Shown here: positions 26,101 through 38,955 of the stretch, one piece after another
Position numbering within the stretch: the stretch's first letter is position 1
How the letters are laid out: every line of letters starts with the position of its first letter
Assembly: GCA_013397695.1 (NCBI GenBank)
Contig: VYZI01000068.1
Span: 2,118,559-2,182,558, forward strand
Reading direction: 5' to 3'
DNA: 64,000 nt
From: Centropus unirufus
Taxonomy: Eukaryota; Chordata; Aves; Cuculiformes; Centropidae
The notes under the pieces: model-generated
What the model was told of the DNA's origin: nothing
Database searches by the model: none
Seen by the model: the letters and a program-made list of their open reading frames with translations, nothing else
Position numbers and translations under genes: made by a program

Positions 26101-29100
26101 TAGTACATTGTCAGGCTTGCTGTTGCACCAAAGATATCTTAGATCCATATATATAAGATAGCAATCATTTTAAGGTACCTGTCTTATTTTCCTCTGAAAA
26201 GGAATGAAGCCATCCAGTCTCAGTTTGCCAGTGACCAACCAACCACTCCGCTGTTACCTGTGACTGTCAGCTCAGCAATGAAAAGTGGAAAGAATCTCAT
26301 TTTGGCAGCACGGCAGTGATCTGCATGGGCACCAGTGCACCTGCAGCCCCTGTGCGGAGGAGGCAGAGGTGTGCCTCCTGGCACACTCTGCCTGATTTCA
26401 GGCCATGGGCAGGGACACGGTGAAGCAGGAGCACACCATTCCCTGCACAGGTCCTGGTGAGGAGGATATGAATGAGCAGCAGACAGCAGAATCCAGTGAG
26501 GACATGGGCAGGCAGGAGCCAGGGGATACGAGCGCTGCTGCTCCCTGCCCTTCGACTGCTTTGGGGAATCCATTTCACATCTACGGCTTTCTGTTCCTTC
26601 TCCCATCTTTTGTTTGTGATCTTTTCTGAGCAGGACTGTCTCTTAATACATGTTTATACATTGACTAGCACGATGAGACCCTGATCTTGCTTGAGGCCTT
26701 TAGGCATGACTGTAATACAAATAATAAATCACCATCATAAAACAGGACTGCACAGATCCATAACTTCTGTCCTAACTCCTAGCTGAACTACCAGCAGCTC
26801 ACAGACATGTGGAAAATTCAGGGAGACCATGAAGGAACAAAAGATGTGAATTCACACAGAAAAGAGAAGATGCTGAATGGCTTTGAAATGTTTTTAATAT
26901 CTGTCAGGATTTTACATGTGTCCTTTCACAGCCGATTTCCTTTATTGATGGCAACTTCTGACTGCAGTGATGTGGCTGGGAAAAGGACTGAGCCACATAC
27001 CACACCAGAAGGTGATGGCTCTCATCAAGGTGCAACCTGTAAGAAAACACGCACGAACACTTGGCAGGTGCTTCCTATCCATAGCTTCTCTACCACAGTC
27101 CCCCCAAAATGAACTGAAAGCATCAAGCAGCCATCCAAGCTTCAGCAAAATAACTTCTTTGCCCTTTTATGGAGGTCTAAAGTCACCTGTTTGTATCTTT
27201 TCTCTTTTTCCCTTCTGTCCTCTGGAAGAAAGCTGTGTGGGTATCTCCTGTAGCGGATTTCAGCAGCCCTGGAGATTCTTCCTCCTGCCTGTGAGTCAAC
27301 CCAGCTGTACAGAAGGCATCACAGGCCAGGGAGATGCTGTGCTTCCCCAGGAGGTATTCCCAGGCAGCCTCTGGGCACGTGGCTAAATTCTCTGATGGAC
27401 CCATAGCTGCACAAATGGACACTTGTCAACAACATGCTTTGGAAAAGCTGTGGTCACACTCTAGGGTTACACATTTTTTCAGTGTCTTGCCTGTAGCGGC
27501 AAGGAGTTTGGGAGACTGGAGCATAGCAGGAAAGAGCTCACTGTAGGAATGCAAGGAGCTGAGGGTACAAAACCCAGCAGTTATGTCCATTCAAAGCAAA
27601 TCAAGTGAGCATACAAATATCTTTAAATCATTACATCTGGCAAGAAGCCATGCTGTGTTTTCTGCTTTTGAAAACATAGCTTCAATGAGCTGTATATCAG
27701 ATGAAAAAGGAGCAGTAGGAAAGGCACAAACTCTATTTAATGGAAAGACATTTTGTTTTTGATGAATTGAATGATTTACTCTGTTGCTCTCTGTAGCTTT
27801 GCACCTTCCAGGTAACAAAGACCTGTCTCCTCCTTACACCCGAGATTAGAAATTTCAAAACATTTTTATATATTTCAAAAGAAATCTAGCCTTTAAAGTC
27901 TTCCCTGTTGTAGGCTACTGAAACCGAGCCTGTCTGTCATGTTGATTTGATGGCTTACCAAACAAGGAGTACCATCTTATTCCTAGTTTTGACTGTATTG
28001 TCAGGATCTTCTTTTGTGACTCCTGTTTGCCAGATGACATTGTTTGTCAGATGGACAGTTCCAATAAGAAGGACATTTTAATAATTAATCTTCGAAAAAT
28101 TTAAAATTTGGTATTGAGTACTCTAAATGAAAGCAGGCTATTATCCAGTTATCTTGCCAAAATCATGTGTGCTATTGAAAGAAAGAAATCAGTCCCAGAT
28201 TCAGATCCAACAATATCAGAATAACACCTTTTACTCCATCTTTGTGGAGTAAATCCCTGTAATTAGGATGAGATTTGGGCCAAACAGCTTTAGCAGAGCT
28301 GACAGCTCTGCCAGATGAACACAGACAATTAAAACAATGGAGCAGGAAGAAGAAAGTGGGAAGGGCTGAGAAGTGACATCAAATAAAGGAGATGTGAAAT
28401 GGATTTTCTTGAACCTCGGAGAGGATGTGCTTTGGGATAAATCAAGCACACAACAGCACAAGAACCAGTTTTCCTGGAGAGTCACTGAGTAGTAAAGTGC
28501 TTCAAAGACAAACCTGAATTCAGAGAAAGTGCTATAGTCCATATGATAACACGTGCATTAGGCACTGAGAGAGAAAAGCCAGCAGTCAAAAAGATCCATC
28601 ATGAGAAAAGGATGAAATATGCCCAAACAACTGGAAGGTTGGACAAAAAGCAGAAATTTTGAGTATGCAGGAATCAGACTTGTGAAAGGTAGACACTACC
28701 ATAAGTCAAAAGTCATGTCAGTTTTCCCAAAGAAAGTAATTCAAATAATTAGGATTGCCCTTCAGTGTGGTGTGAGCTACTGTCATGCTTAATGATCAGT
28801 ACAATGCCACTAAATCGTTGCTTGGACATTTTTGCTCTTCATTTAACTGCTGCCATGACAGCACAAAAGCTCATGAAGTATTACCAAAATGGTCTTCCTT
28901 TCATAAGGCATCACCAAAAGGGTCCTCTCTCTAGGCTGATTATCCTTGTATCTTGCTATATGAAGGCCAAATCCTAGTGATGTCCGGCCAGCATCCCAAT
29001 ATTCAGACACCCTCACCTCATTTAAATCTATGAAAAAAAAAACCCCAAGCTCTTTGAATCTTGGTTTAAGGAGATCAATTTGTTACCCTCTCCCATCCTC

Positions 29101-29282
29101 CCCACAGACAGTGATTTTGGTCCTCTCTGTAGTTCTCCCCTTTGATCTCACCTTTTCTATGAAATCTTTCCACTTATGGAACTGACTACTCTCTTTGCCC
29201 AGCAGCAGATTCAACTTCTAATCTATCATCTGTCCCTCTCGCTTTCCTTCCACTCACATATAAAGTTAAACCTTAAACATAG
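23173..29282. other. Unique non-coding DNA
   Basis: I see no supported gene. Near 24690-24720 there is a T-run followed by an A-run. Bases 26330-26560 and 26950-27400 are GC-elevated and carry overlapping frames of 70-140 codons on both strands; several start only at GTG or TTG, none shows a domain, and frames on opposite strands are equally long, which argues against coding. Confidence 0.5.
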
Positions 29283-29346
29283 ATTTTAATGTAGTTAAAA
29301 ATTTTAAATACAGTTAATTTTAACTTTAATATAGCTAATTTAGTTA
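29283..29346. repeat. Degenerate AT-rich tandem repeat, ~21-bp period
   Basis: About three imperfect units of a form close to ttttaatatagttaattt follow each other (near 29284, 29302 and 29322). Only A, T and a few G/C positions vary. It is a decayed minisatellite or low-complexity tract with no coding meaning. Confidence 0.55.
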
Positions 29347-32300
29347 ACTCAACTTCAAAATCTCTCCTTGAAACCTACTCCTGCTGTGGTGCTCAGCAGC
29401 TAATGCTCATCTGACAGTGGTCAGATGAAGGTAGACTTGCGTTTCTACTTCTGCTTTGTGCTTTCTGCTTCTTCTACTTCAACCTGTTATTTTTGTTGCC
29501 ATCCAATCTTCCTAACCTTCAGTGCAGGTAAGTTTGGAATGAGATGGGGCTGTGAAGCCATCTAACAGTTACTGTATCGAAAATGAAAGTCCCTCAACCC
29601 AGGAAGTCTTCACTGTGGGCTATTTGCTCTTATTACCATTATCTCCAAGAAGACTAGGAGACATCTGTTGCATCAGTGTAGTAGCCCTGACCTCCATTTG
29701 CCCTTTGTCTTCCCAGCTGGATGGAACCCACCCTGATCTCTTATTAACAACATAAAAACACCATCTTGTTTTCCCACCTCCAGGCAGCTGCAGAACGTTC
29801 CCCAACCAGCTGTAAGCCAGATTTCTTATCCCTGGAGTCCTAATGCTTGGGAAACCAACCAAGTGGTCTTGGTTTGCAATCTGTGAAAAATAGCATTTTC
29901 CCTCATACGCTGTGCTTTTCAGATAGGTTAATCCGGGACCAACAATGAGGGGAGATATTGTGGGCTGAACTCATAGCAAAAGAATGCAACTGAGAGAATG
30001 ACAGTAGCAGAGGAACAAACTAGATACTCGGTTATTTCATTCCTCAGCTCTATTATTTGCTATTTTTGATGAAGACCAGCATTAGTTACCCTCCCTATTC
30101 TGAATCCGAGTGTTTCTGTTTCCTTACGGCACTGGCCTAAAAGGCTTGGACTCCTCAGAAGGCTTTTGTTGGCTGTCTTGGCTCTACAAGCTGTTGACAC
30201 TGACTCAGCCCTAGAGCTGTTAGCCAAAGAACATAGTTAGGAGAGGCTGGCCTCCTTGACTAACTTGGCCAGAGCAACCTCGCGTGCAGAAAAGAAGAGT
30301 TGTGGGATTTACTTATGGGTGCAGCTCTACCAGTAAAGTCATGCACATGGTCTCCAACATTTTTGCATACTGTCTAATTCCTGCCAAACTTCTACAGACT
30401 TTCCCATTGCAGTTCTGTCCCCCTAGTGTCTCCTGGAGGAAAGATATGGAGTGGGCCAGAGCATGGAAAATAAAACTGCCCCAGCTCACAGTCAAGTTGC
30501 CATGAGGTTGCCTCCAGCAGTCAACCTCATGGAGAAAGGAAGAAAGGGATTGAGAGCAGATTACTCCCTTTTACATCAGAGCTATCTCCCCACTGACAGG
30601 TGTGGCTGTATTTCCATAATTTTCTTGGCACTTCAGAGGTCCATCAATAGATAGGATTGCTGGCCAGATCATGCATCGGTGCTGCAGCTCTAAAGCACAC
30701 TTAGAGGCACAGTTCCAGGAGGTCCCCATCCCTGCTTCTGCTTAGAGGCTAAGACAGAGTCATCACCAGCTACTGCACACAAGGACATGACCATACAGCA
30801 CAACTTTTTAAGAACGTTGGAGGAACGCAGATTGATGATGACAGAGACTTTGAGGTAATCTAAATCTTAGGTGAGGGTGAAAACTCTGTGAAGCTAACTT
30901 CAAAGAAAGCTTTCGTTTGGCCACATCTTTAATCTGGGGATTGATTAAAAGAAGAAAAATGACTACTTTCTACAGGATCTGAAATATAACAAGTTATTAA
31001 ACACACAACCCAACAGTTGCAGAATCTGACAGAGACATTGTTCTCCCTGAGCATTTCGAAATAGAGTATTTCAGGTGATTAAATAGCTAATAAGGTCAGA
31101 GTCTTTACTAAGCAGATGAATACAAGAAATATGGCAAAAGTAATTATAGATTTCTGTCAAAACAATCCTGCCACAAAATATTTATTCTCAGACTGAAGCT
31201 ATTATGCAGGTCTCAGGTAAGGAGAAATTACTTTAGCCACTACTTAAAGGTTTCCTATTTGCTGTACTGTAGTGGCTTTCAAGTACAACCAGTTTCAAGA
31301 TGTATGTTTTCAGACTGTGTACCTTCTTTTTTTTCAAGGTAAATTCCCACCAGCTGTCATATTAAACTATTACTTCCATTAATCATGATCTTATGAATTT
31401 TTTTTTGGCTGCATCGGGATCTTCATCTTTAAGTTGTTTCCTTCTTTTGCTCCTTCACAGGCATTAGACAGTTGTGATGTTTGTTACTCTCTAAAGTTGC
31501 AGAGTGGTAAGAAGGGGTCAGAGGGATAGAAAACACTGTTAGCGAGGCTTGCCAAAAAAACCTACAGAGTAGTCCTGTGTGCACAAAATTATTAATTTGC
31601 CTCTCTCTTGATACTTCAGCCTGGTGTTTGATTTTTGGGGTTTTATTTTTTGTTTATCTTTTAGATCCTTTGCTATTCCCTGTGAGGTCCATTAGAAAAC
31701 CAAGGGATCTTTTCATATCTTACATACACAGGTATGTTAACTCACAGATTCCAGAAAATAAGTCATTTACATCAATTAATTATCCCATTATCATAGAGGA
31801 ACATTTAGTAGAGCTGGTATTTACGCTGAAGATAGTTTAGCTATAGTTGTTTTTTGCTAGTTCATAAAATGTAATAGATGCTCATGCCATTTAGTTGTGC
31901 AACACACATCATACAGCAATGCCCATGTCTGCTTTGCTTGGCATTTCTTGATATCATTTCCTCGGTTTGCTTTACCAACCACCTCCCCAGCCTCAACACA
32001 CACTTTTTGCTCTTTGAAGCTCTTTCCTGAGGGCTCATTCATATTGTAAAAACAGTGACAAATCAGAGGGCAATGGCTCAACTGTAGAACAATAAAATAT
32101 ATTTTAAAGATATACAACCCCGCCATGTTATTGCATTCTTCTCACAGCATTTCAGCAGCGCTGCATTTCTCAGACAAAGAATTTCCAAGAAGCTGGGAGC
32201 TGCTGGGCATGTGTGTATAGCACCTAGGCTAGAGGAAGGGTGCTGAAGACCGACATAGTCCCACTGCACATGTGGCAATAATGAGAGGATTGCTGGTGTG

Positions 32301-34480
32301 CTTGATCATGGTGATTGCTCATAAAAATAGTCATAACAAAACAAAAAGCAGTACAGTCTTTTAGTTACTGTTTATTCACTGCTAAATATTTGCTTAGGTT
32401 TTCAAGGCATTTAGAATTCACGCTGTGGTTGGAGCTCAGGTTTCAGTTTGTTCCCCTTTCTAGTGAAGTTTGAATATAATAAAGAGTATTTTAACCTCCA
32501 TTTACTGCACTGACCATCAGCTAGCTAAATATTGTATTTCTCCTTTCAGTGACAATAAGAAATTTGTGACAAAAATGACTATTGTGCTTGTAACTGCGGC
32601 GTTATTTATAAACAGCTAGCAGCAGGAAAAAAAAAAGCTATTTAAATTTCATTGTGAGCAATATTCAGACCTGGAGCTCCCTAATGCACGATTCATAGCT
32701 GCTTAAATTGTAGTCATTACTCTCATACTGCAATACTGTTTGTCATGATAAAGGGAAATTACTTTTCTGTCAATTACTCCTGCAAGATTAGTTAATTTAC
32801 ATTTGCAAAGAGTATGGAGCTGCACCTCAATTCCATGGTGATGTTTATCAGAAGCATTTGGAAATTTAAGGTTTTGGGGAAAAAGTAAATTGTAGACAAC
32901 TTTAAAATGTAAAAAATGACAATGCATACAACCCAGGGTCTCTGTAGCCTAAGAAAGAGCAGCAATGAAGAGTTGATGCATCACTTACAGACTTGAATAT
33001 TGCAGAAAATTGTATTGGGGACCTGGGAGAAGCGTGCTCCTCTCTGCTTTAGTACTGGGCAGCTAAGCTGACAGCATTTGAAATCCCGGCTCCTGACTAC
33101 GTGTGAGCTGTGCATGCAAATGGTGTGTACAAAACATTCTCCCCTTTGGCATCCCCTTCTGCTAACATCTGTATGTTTGTCTAATCCATGTTGGGATGGC
33201 GATAGCGAGAGCAGAAAATGTGAGGAGGAATGTTGTTTTTACTTTCTTGCTTGGAAATTTTGGGCGAGTTTTAAGGTGCCTGACTGGGAGAACCACCTAA
33301 AGGCATCACAGCTCCTGATTCAAGCAGCGTAATTCAAGGTGTTGAAGTTTGGTGCCTGAATTCTTCAGAGGGGGGATGGAGGAACTGAGTGCAATGGTGC
33401 CTGACAATGCAGTGCTCTTCCACTGGGCTCCAGAAACCACTTCAGGAAGGAGTGCTGGAACATCTCCTGCATCCTCCTTGCTAAAAACAGGGGTGGTGTC
33501 AGCAGCACCCTCTGCAGTGCTCTTGGGAGTGAGGACATTGGCTGCAGATGTGGCAGGATACAGTGCTGTAGCTCTCCAGCCTGTGGGGATTTACAGGCAC
33601 ATATTCCAAAAAAAGAGAGTAGTTTTCACTTCCCTCCAGGGAAATAGTGGAAAGGCCTTTGCAAAACCCAGCATTCAAGTGGGGCTTCAAGATTTAGCAC
33701 TAAGAGTGGGCGGGTTTACAACCTACCTCTGCCCTACAGCCACCCAGAGTTGCTTAAACTACCTCGAAGTTGAGGTCACAGATTTTTTTTTTGTGAGTAG
33801 GGCTGAACACGTGGACTGCAGACACATCGTGTTGCTATGGACTATGTGCAGCTGGCACTGTAGAGCTTAACCTCTAGGTATTATTGCTATTAAAATGATG
33901 AAATATCAACAGCACAGGCTTCCTCGACACTGATGCTTGTGTTAAGGCATGTCAGACTATGCAGATATTCTGATCTTATAATGGCATCCTAGCTCTCATG
34001 GCTTTTTGCAATTTTTATATTTTAAACTCCACCAAATTCCAGCAAATACAGTCTTAGCCCTTCTTCCTGAATGTCTTCATTTTTCTTCCCCAGTCTGAGT
34101 TGTGTTTGGTCATTGCTGTGCTTCACTGCAGAAGGTTTCAAAGAAAGAAATGACTGAAGAGTTACGAAGTGTTGAGGGCACCTTAATTATGTTATTTCTG
34201 TTCCACATGGGTTTGGTGGATTTGCAACACTGCTCAACCCAAAGCTGGACTCTGCTCCAGCCACCCATTGAAAACCTCACAAAGTACTTAAAAATAATGA
34301 ATGTTTATGTTGCTTTTACTTATTTTCCATTTCAGTTGCCTGGATGCATTTGAGATGCGTTTTCTTGGTTAATATAAAGGCTAGAATCCTACCTTGCCCA
34401 AAAGATAAATCCACATTTGTTTCCAAGAATCAGAGTTTTAATTAAATGGACCTAAATTCTGCTGGTTAATAAAGATAATT
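29347..34480. other. Unique non-coding DNA, with an unassigned 164-codon frame
   Basis: No gene can be named. Bases 32580-32880 form a dense AT-rich, low-CpG block with homeodomain-type cores that looks like conserved non-coding DNA. The longest ATG-initiated frame in the window that is not CR1 runs on the plus strand from 33376 to 33870 (164 codons). Its predicted product is rich in Ala, Ser, Val and Leu, with no signal peptide, no repeat and no family motif I recognise. Its last part overlaps a T-run at 33783 that supplies a Phe run. I treat it as probable chance. Confidence 0.45.
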
Positions 34481-35034
34481 ATGATTGTCCTCCTGTACTT
34501 GGCACTGGTGAGGCCACACCTTGAATGCCATATTTGGTTTTGGGCCCCCCACTATAAGAAAGACATTGAGGGGCTGGACCATGTTCAAAGAAGGGCAAAG
34601 AAGCTGGGGAAGAGTCTGGAGAACAAGTTTCATGAGGAGCTGCTAAGCGATCTGAGGTTGTTTAGTCTGGAGAAAAGGTGGCTGAGGGGAGACCTTATCA
34701 CTGCCTACAACTGCCTGAAAGGAGGTTGTGGAGAGGTGGGTAATGGTCTCTTCTTCCAAGTGACAGGGGATAGGACAAGAGGAAATGGCCTCAAGTTGCA
34801 CCAGGGGAGGTTCAGATTGGATTTTAGGAAATACTTCTTCATGAAAAGGGTTGTCAAACATTGGACCAGGCTGCCCAGGGAAGTGGTCGAGTCACTGTCC
34901 CTGGGGGTATTTAAAATACATGTAACGTGGCACCTGGGGACTTGTTTTAGTGGTGAATATGTCAGTGTTAGGTTTATGGCTGGACTCAATATTAAAGGTC
35001 TTTTCCAACCTAAACAAGTCTATGGTTCTACGAA
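34481..35034 (+). mobile_element. CR1 LINE, 3' end with open ORF2 C-terminus
   Basis: This 5'-truncated CR1 runs from inside the ORF2 C-terminal region to the 3' tail. One uninterrupted frame covers the remnant from 34481 through the ORF2 end and into the 3' end. It shows the family blocks in order: LALVRPHLEC near codons 7-16, a VQRRAKKL-like block near 35-42, LFSLEKRWLRGDLITAYNCL near 61-80, DRTRGNGLKLHQGRFRLDFR near 98-117, and VVKHWTRLPREV near 123-134. It closes with gtcttttccaacctaaac and tctatggttctacga, a slightly mutated octamer-type tail. Open frame over some 180 codons suggests this copy is younger than the one at 9340, but it lacks the reverse transcriptase and endonuclease and cannot move on its own. 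Confidence 0.95.
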
Positions 35035-35687
35035 GTCAAGTGTGAAGATATAAAGGCATAAGGGTATAAATATATGTATCAAGCTGTTAAGATATAGACT
35101 GGAATTTTAAAGTTTCAGCTTGAGATGGTGACAGACAATATCCAAAATTATTTTCATACTACTTCTTCTTTATCCAAACTGGAATATTTAAGTCAGTCTC
35201 ACTTGCTTGCTCACAATTTCGGTCTTCAAATGTCCCTTTTTTAAATACACTTAATTTTTTCTTTTGTGTCACTGCAATAATATTCCTGGGAAAGGGCTCT
35301 TTGCCCTTTTATTCACAGAGGGACACACATCCTCAAATCATAGCTGTTGCTTGTTCTGTAAACTGCTGGAAAAGGTAGAGGGTTTTTTTTTGTGATAGCT
35401 AGATATGCCATTCACACTGCTGTACTTTCAGCACATAATGGAGTGGCTGGGTTTTGAATGCTGAAAATTCCAGTTGTGGTTGTAAAGGCCTGGGGATCAA
35501 CTCTATTTGGGGTCCCTCTAATTTTTCTGGATAAAGCTGGAGAGCTCATGGTCTGAGTTGCTCAGTGGGGCACCTAGATTCTGCCCTGCATACCCCCCTT
35601 ATGAGTGTGTGAACTTAAATGATGCACCTAACTTTGACACATGGATACACCTTTTTTTTCCTGAGAACCCATAACCAGCAATTTAAT
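35035..35687. other. Unique AT-rich non-coding DNA
   Basis: Nothing recognisable is visible between the CR1 tail and the tandem duplication that follows; only short T-runs (for example 35380-35388) stand out. Confidence 0.6.
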
Positions 35688-35770
35688 GTAATTTAATTTG
35701 TCTTCACAACAATGCATTATGCATTAATTAAGGTAACTTAATTTGTCTTCAAAACAGTGTATTATTCATT
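35688..35770 (+). repeat. Imperfect 45-bp tandem duplication
   Basis: Two units begin at 35688 and 35733. They share the core taatttgtcttca and an A/T-rich continuation ending attcatt or atgcatt, with about 33 of 38 compared positions identical. Seven extra bases (aattaag) separate the aligned parts. It is a local slippage-type duplication in non-coding DNA. Confidence 0.75.
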
Positions 35771-38402
35771 CACCCTAAGGCATGAAACACACAGCATAAA
35801 GGGTAAAAAACATCAGAGGTACAGAACTCTACTCATTCCCTCATCTTTCTCTTGCCAGCTTTTGTGCTTTCTCATTTTTAGCTCCAAGAAGCATTCGTGT
35901 TGTATTAACATGAGTCTGTTTTTTCAGTGCTTTCCTTTGCCTGATGACTCCCTTCCTTTCACAAATTGCTTCTGGACAGCAGAAGCTGCCTACTCTCAGG
36001 TAGCTCAGAGACCCTAATTTCACAACGATTTTATGAGATTATAGCGTGATTCTTCTCAGGCCTGAAAAAACAGCGATATTAGCAGTGTTGCAGCCAAGGT
36101 GTTATCTCTTAGGTCCACAAACCTCCTTGAATTTGCAGATTCTCTTATATGTGCTAAGCCACTGCTTCTCTTCTGCTTGATCCCTTTTATAACCCTTATT
36201 GACTAACTGCAAGACAAATACTCCCATCTCACAAATACATATGTGGAGGCAGATTATTCATTTAAAAATTAAAAAAATCAAGCACATTTTTCTAGTTTCC
36301 TAGTGGAACTACTTATTCCAAGCTAACAGCCTGTGATACATTCTTGTCACCAACAGACTGCAAAACACTTACTAAAAGTAAGATTTTATAAAAATTCATG
36401 GTTTTAATCAAATATTATAAATATTTGTACAGGTTTTTTAATTAGGTTGCATACATAATATGACTGCTTTGTGTCACAGGTAAAGCTTGTGCCCACACAG
36501 TCAGAATTCGTTAAGCTATTTTGGAGAGCGCTGTTGTTGGGTTTATGCCTCCATCACACAAAAATACCTGAGTAGTGATAAAAAGTACTTCAAGAGAAAC
36601 TATTTCAGCTACAATTTAGCTGAGCCTTAGCTTCATCTAATCCTCACTTCAGTGGTAGGTATGAATACACTTGATTCGAGGAACTTGTGAAGCCCCAAAG
36701 AGTTACCACCCCCTTTCTTTTGGCTTCATTGGTGCGTTTTTCTTGGTAATGCTGAATGTTTAGAGAGTTGAGCGTCTCTGGGAATTCACACAGCAGTTAG
36801 CACTTGTACTGAACTCCTTAAAATGTGAACATAGCATGTTTTTGTTTCCCGTTCAGAGTAACCAGGAAACCAGCCTCACCTCAGACCCTATGTGGAGTTC
36901 TCCTCTTAAGATCCTTTTGCAGCTTTAGCATTTCCAGCAAGTAGAGCTTAATTGCTATTGGTAAAAATATCACAGAATTCAGTTCTTTAGTGGCAGCAAG
37001 CGAGATACAAACAAGCCATTTCTGACCCGCAGTAGGAGTATGAACTGCCTGTCCCATCTGAGACATGGACAATTTATGCCTCTGGGATGACAGGAGACAG
37101 GTTGGAGTCTGCAGATACAAAACCTCTCCTCTCTTTAGGGCAGCAGCTTTGGACTGTCCTAGCATGCAGAGCAGGGAAACAAATGTGGTCATAAGGAAGC
37201 CCCACCTATAGCACAAAATAATCCCTTTAGTCTCTCTGTGACAAAGACCTGGGAGTTATTTTGCTGGGTAGGTGACCATGGGAACAGTGTGATTATCATC
37301 ACAAAACAGAGGCAGAAACAGAACTTTCTTTTGTTATGGGGAAGCAGCTTCCAGAAGGTCCCAGAGTATCACGGAAAGCAACACTTTCCCAGCAAGAAGC
37401 CAAGCTTCCTAAGCCAACATAACCAGTGAAGAACAACACAAACCTAAAAGTTATCACAGAAACATTAAAATCTTTCTGAGCAGGAGGAAGGAAAAGAGAG
37501 TAGCACACGCATTTTATTGCTTGAAGTGTATGTCAAAGGGATAGACAAGACATGAGGACAAACCGCTGGATTTAGCACCTTTCTGCAAAACCGCACATAA
37601 TTTAAAAGACATAACTGAAGTTGGTGGAATAGAAGTGCGAGTGTGCTGTTTAACCTTTCTTTTGGAAGAAGCTGCTGAAAGCACTACTGGAAGTTGGCAG
37701 GACCACAGCCATCCTTCTGCTTGGAACCTGCACAGCTGCAGTAGCTCTTCATTTATCTCCTTCCCCACCTGGCAGGCATGACAGCTGCATGTATGGCACC
37801 ACATTCCACCTCTGGTCATACTGGCGTGAAGCCAGGGTCATGTCATTGACTTCAATGAAGTTGTTCTTTATTTGTGCATGCCTAGCTGAGAATCCGGCCC
37901 ATTCTATCTAGTTAGGAATATCTAATAGAGAAAAGACTGCTCAATTAAGGAAACAAGAACAACCAAACTATATCACATCATGAGGAAACATCTTACATTA
38001 TAAGGATTATAGAGGCCCTTCAGCTTAAGGGCCTTATCAACATTTAAAGGACAGACCACGTTAGAACTACTTAGAAACCATATTTATAGATATACACTCC
38101 ACATGAATTAAAAGGCCTCTTTGGCTGAAATATATTGAGTTTCATGATTTTTCTCTGTGGGAGCATTTTTCTATCGGTTCCAAATTCAGCTTTGGGAAAA
38201 ACACTGTTTTGATCTGCTGGATAAATCTGGGATGTCCCTACTGTAGCGACCAACCAAAGACAGAGGAAAGGAATAAAGGCAAGGGAAAATTATCATCACT
38301 GTATTTTTTCCAATATGTTCATATTCACTCAGACCACAGATTGGTGATAACATAAATCTGACTGTAGAGAACCCAGCATTGTAACAAAAACTCTGCACCC
38401 TC
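35771..38402. other. Unique AT-rich non-coding DNA
   Basis: I see no gene or mobile element. A short perfect hairpin lies at 38013-38034. Bases 36370-36520 are AT-rich with dense TAAT and ATTA cores and may be conserved. Frames near 36880-37216 and 37514-37819 on the minus strand are about 100 codons, begin at ATG or alternative starts, and show no domain. Confidence 0.5.
38013..38034. repeat. Short perfect hairpin (8-bp arms, 6-nt loop)
   Basis: The arms aggccctt and aagggcct are exact reverse complements around cagctt, and the right side continues into cttat, which could pair alternatively with ataag upstream. No functional class fits. Confidence 0.75.
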
Positions 38403-38955
38403 TGAGATTTCACCTGGAGTATTGTGTACGGTTCTGGAATCCTTAATATAAGAAGGATATAGAACTGTTGGAACAGGTCCAGAGGAGGGCTACAAAGATG
38501 ATTAGAGGGCTTGAGCACCTCTTCCAGGAGGACAGGCTGAGAAAGTTGGGGCTGTTCAGCCTGGAGAAGAGAAGGCTCCTGGGAGACCTGATAGGGACCT
38601 TCCAGTACCTGAAGGGGGCCTACAAGAAAGCTGTAGTGGGGAACTTTGTGAAAAGGCATGCAGTGATAGGATGAGGGGGCATGGCTACAGATTAGACAGG
38701 GGAAAATTTACACTAGATGTTAGGACGAAATTCTTCCCAACGAGGGTGGTGAAACACTGGAACAGATTGCTCAGGGCGGTTGTGGATGCCCCCTCCCTAG
38801 AAGTGTTCAAGGTCAGGGTGGATGGGGACTTGAACAGCCTGATCTGGCCGAAGGTGTCCCTGCCAATGGCTGGGGGGTTGGAATTAGATGATCTTTAAGG
38901 TCTCTTCCGACCCAAACCACTCTGTGAATCTATATGATTCTGTGTTTCTATGATT
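38403..38955 (+). mobile_element. CR1 LINE, 3' end, frameshifted ORF2 C-terminus
   Basis: This plus-strand CR1 begins at the HLEYCVRFW-like block (cacctggagtattgtgtacgg) and includes LEQVQRRATKMIRGLEHL near 38465-38520 and LGLFSLEKRRLLGDLIGTFQ near 38540-38600. A frameshift near 38665-38671 precedes MRGHGYRLDRGKFTLDVRTK and VVKHWNRLLRAVVDAPSLEV. The 3' end reads ggtctcttccgacccaaacc, then tatatgattctgtgtttctatgatt. It is the best preserved CR1 sequence in the window at nucleotide level apart from the frameshift. It is non-autonomous, lacking all upstream ORF2 domains. Confidence 0.95.

Noticed and set aside
26220..27422. Cluster of 70-140 codon frames on both strands
   Set aside because: Frames overlap in several phases on both strands, several lack an ATG, and none shows a domain; GC-elevated composition explains them.
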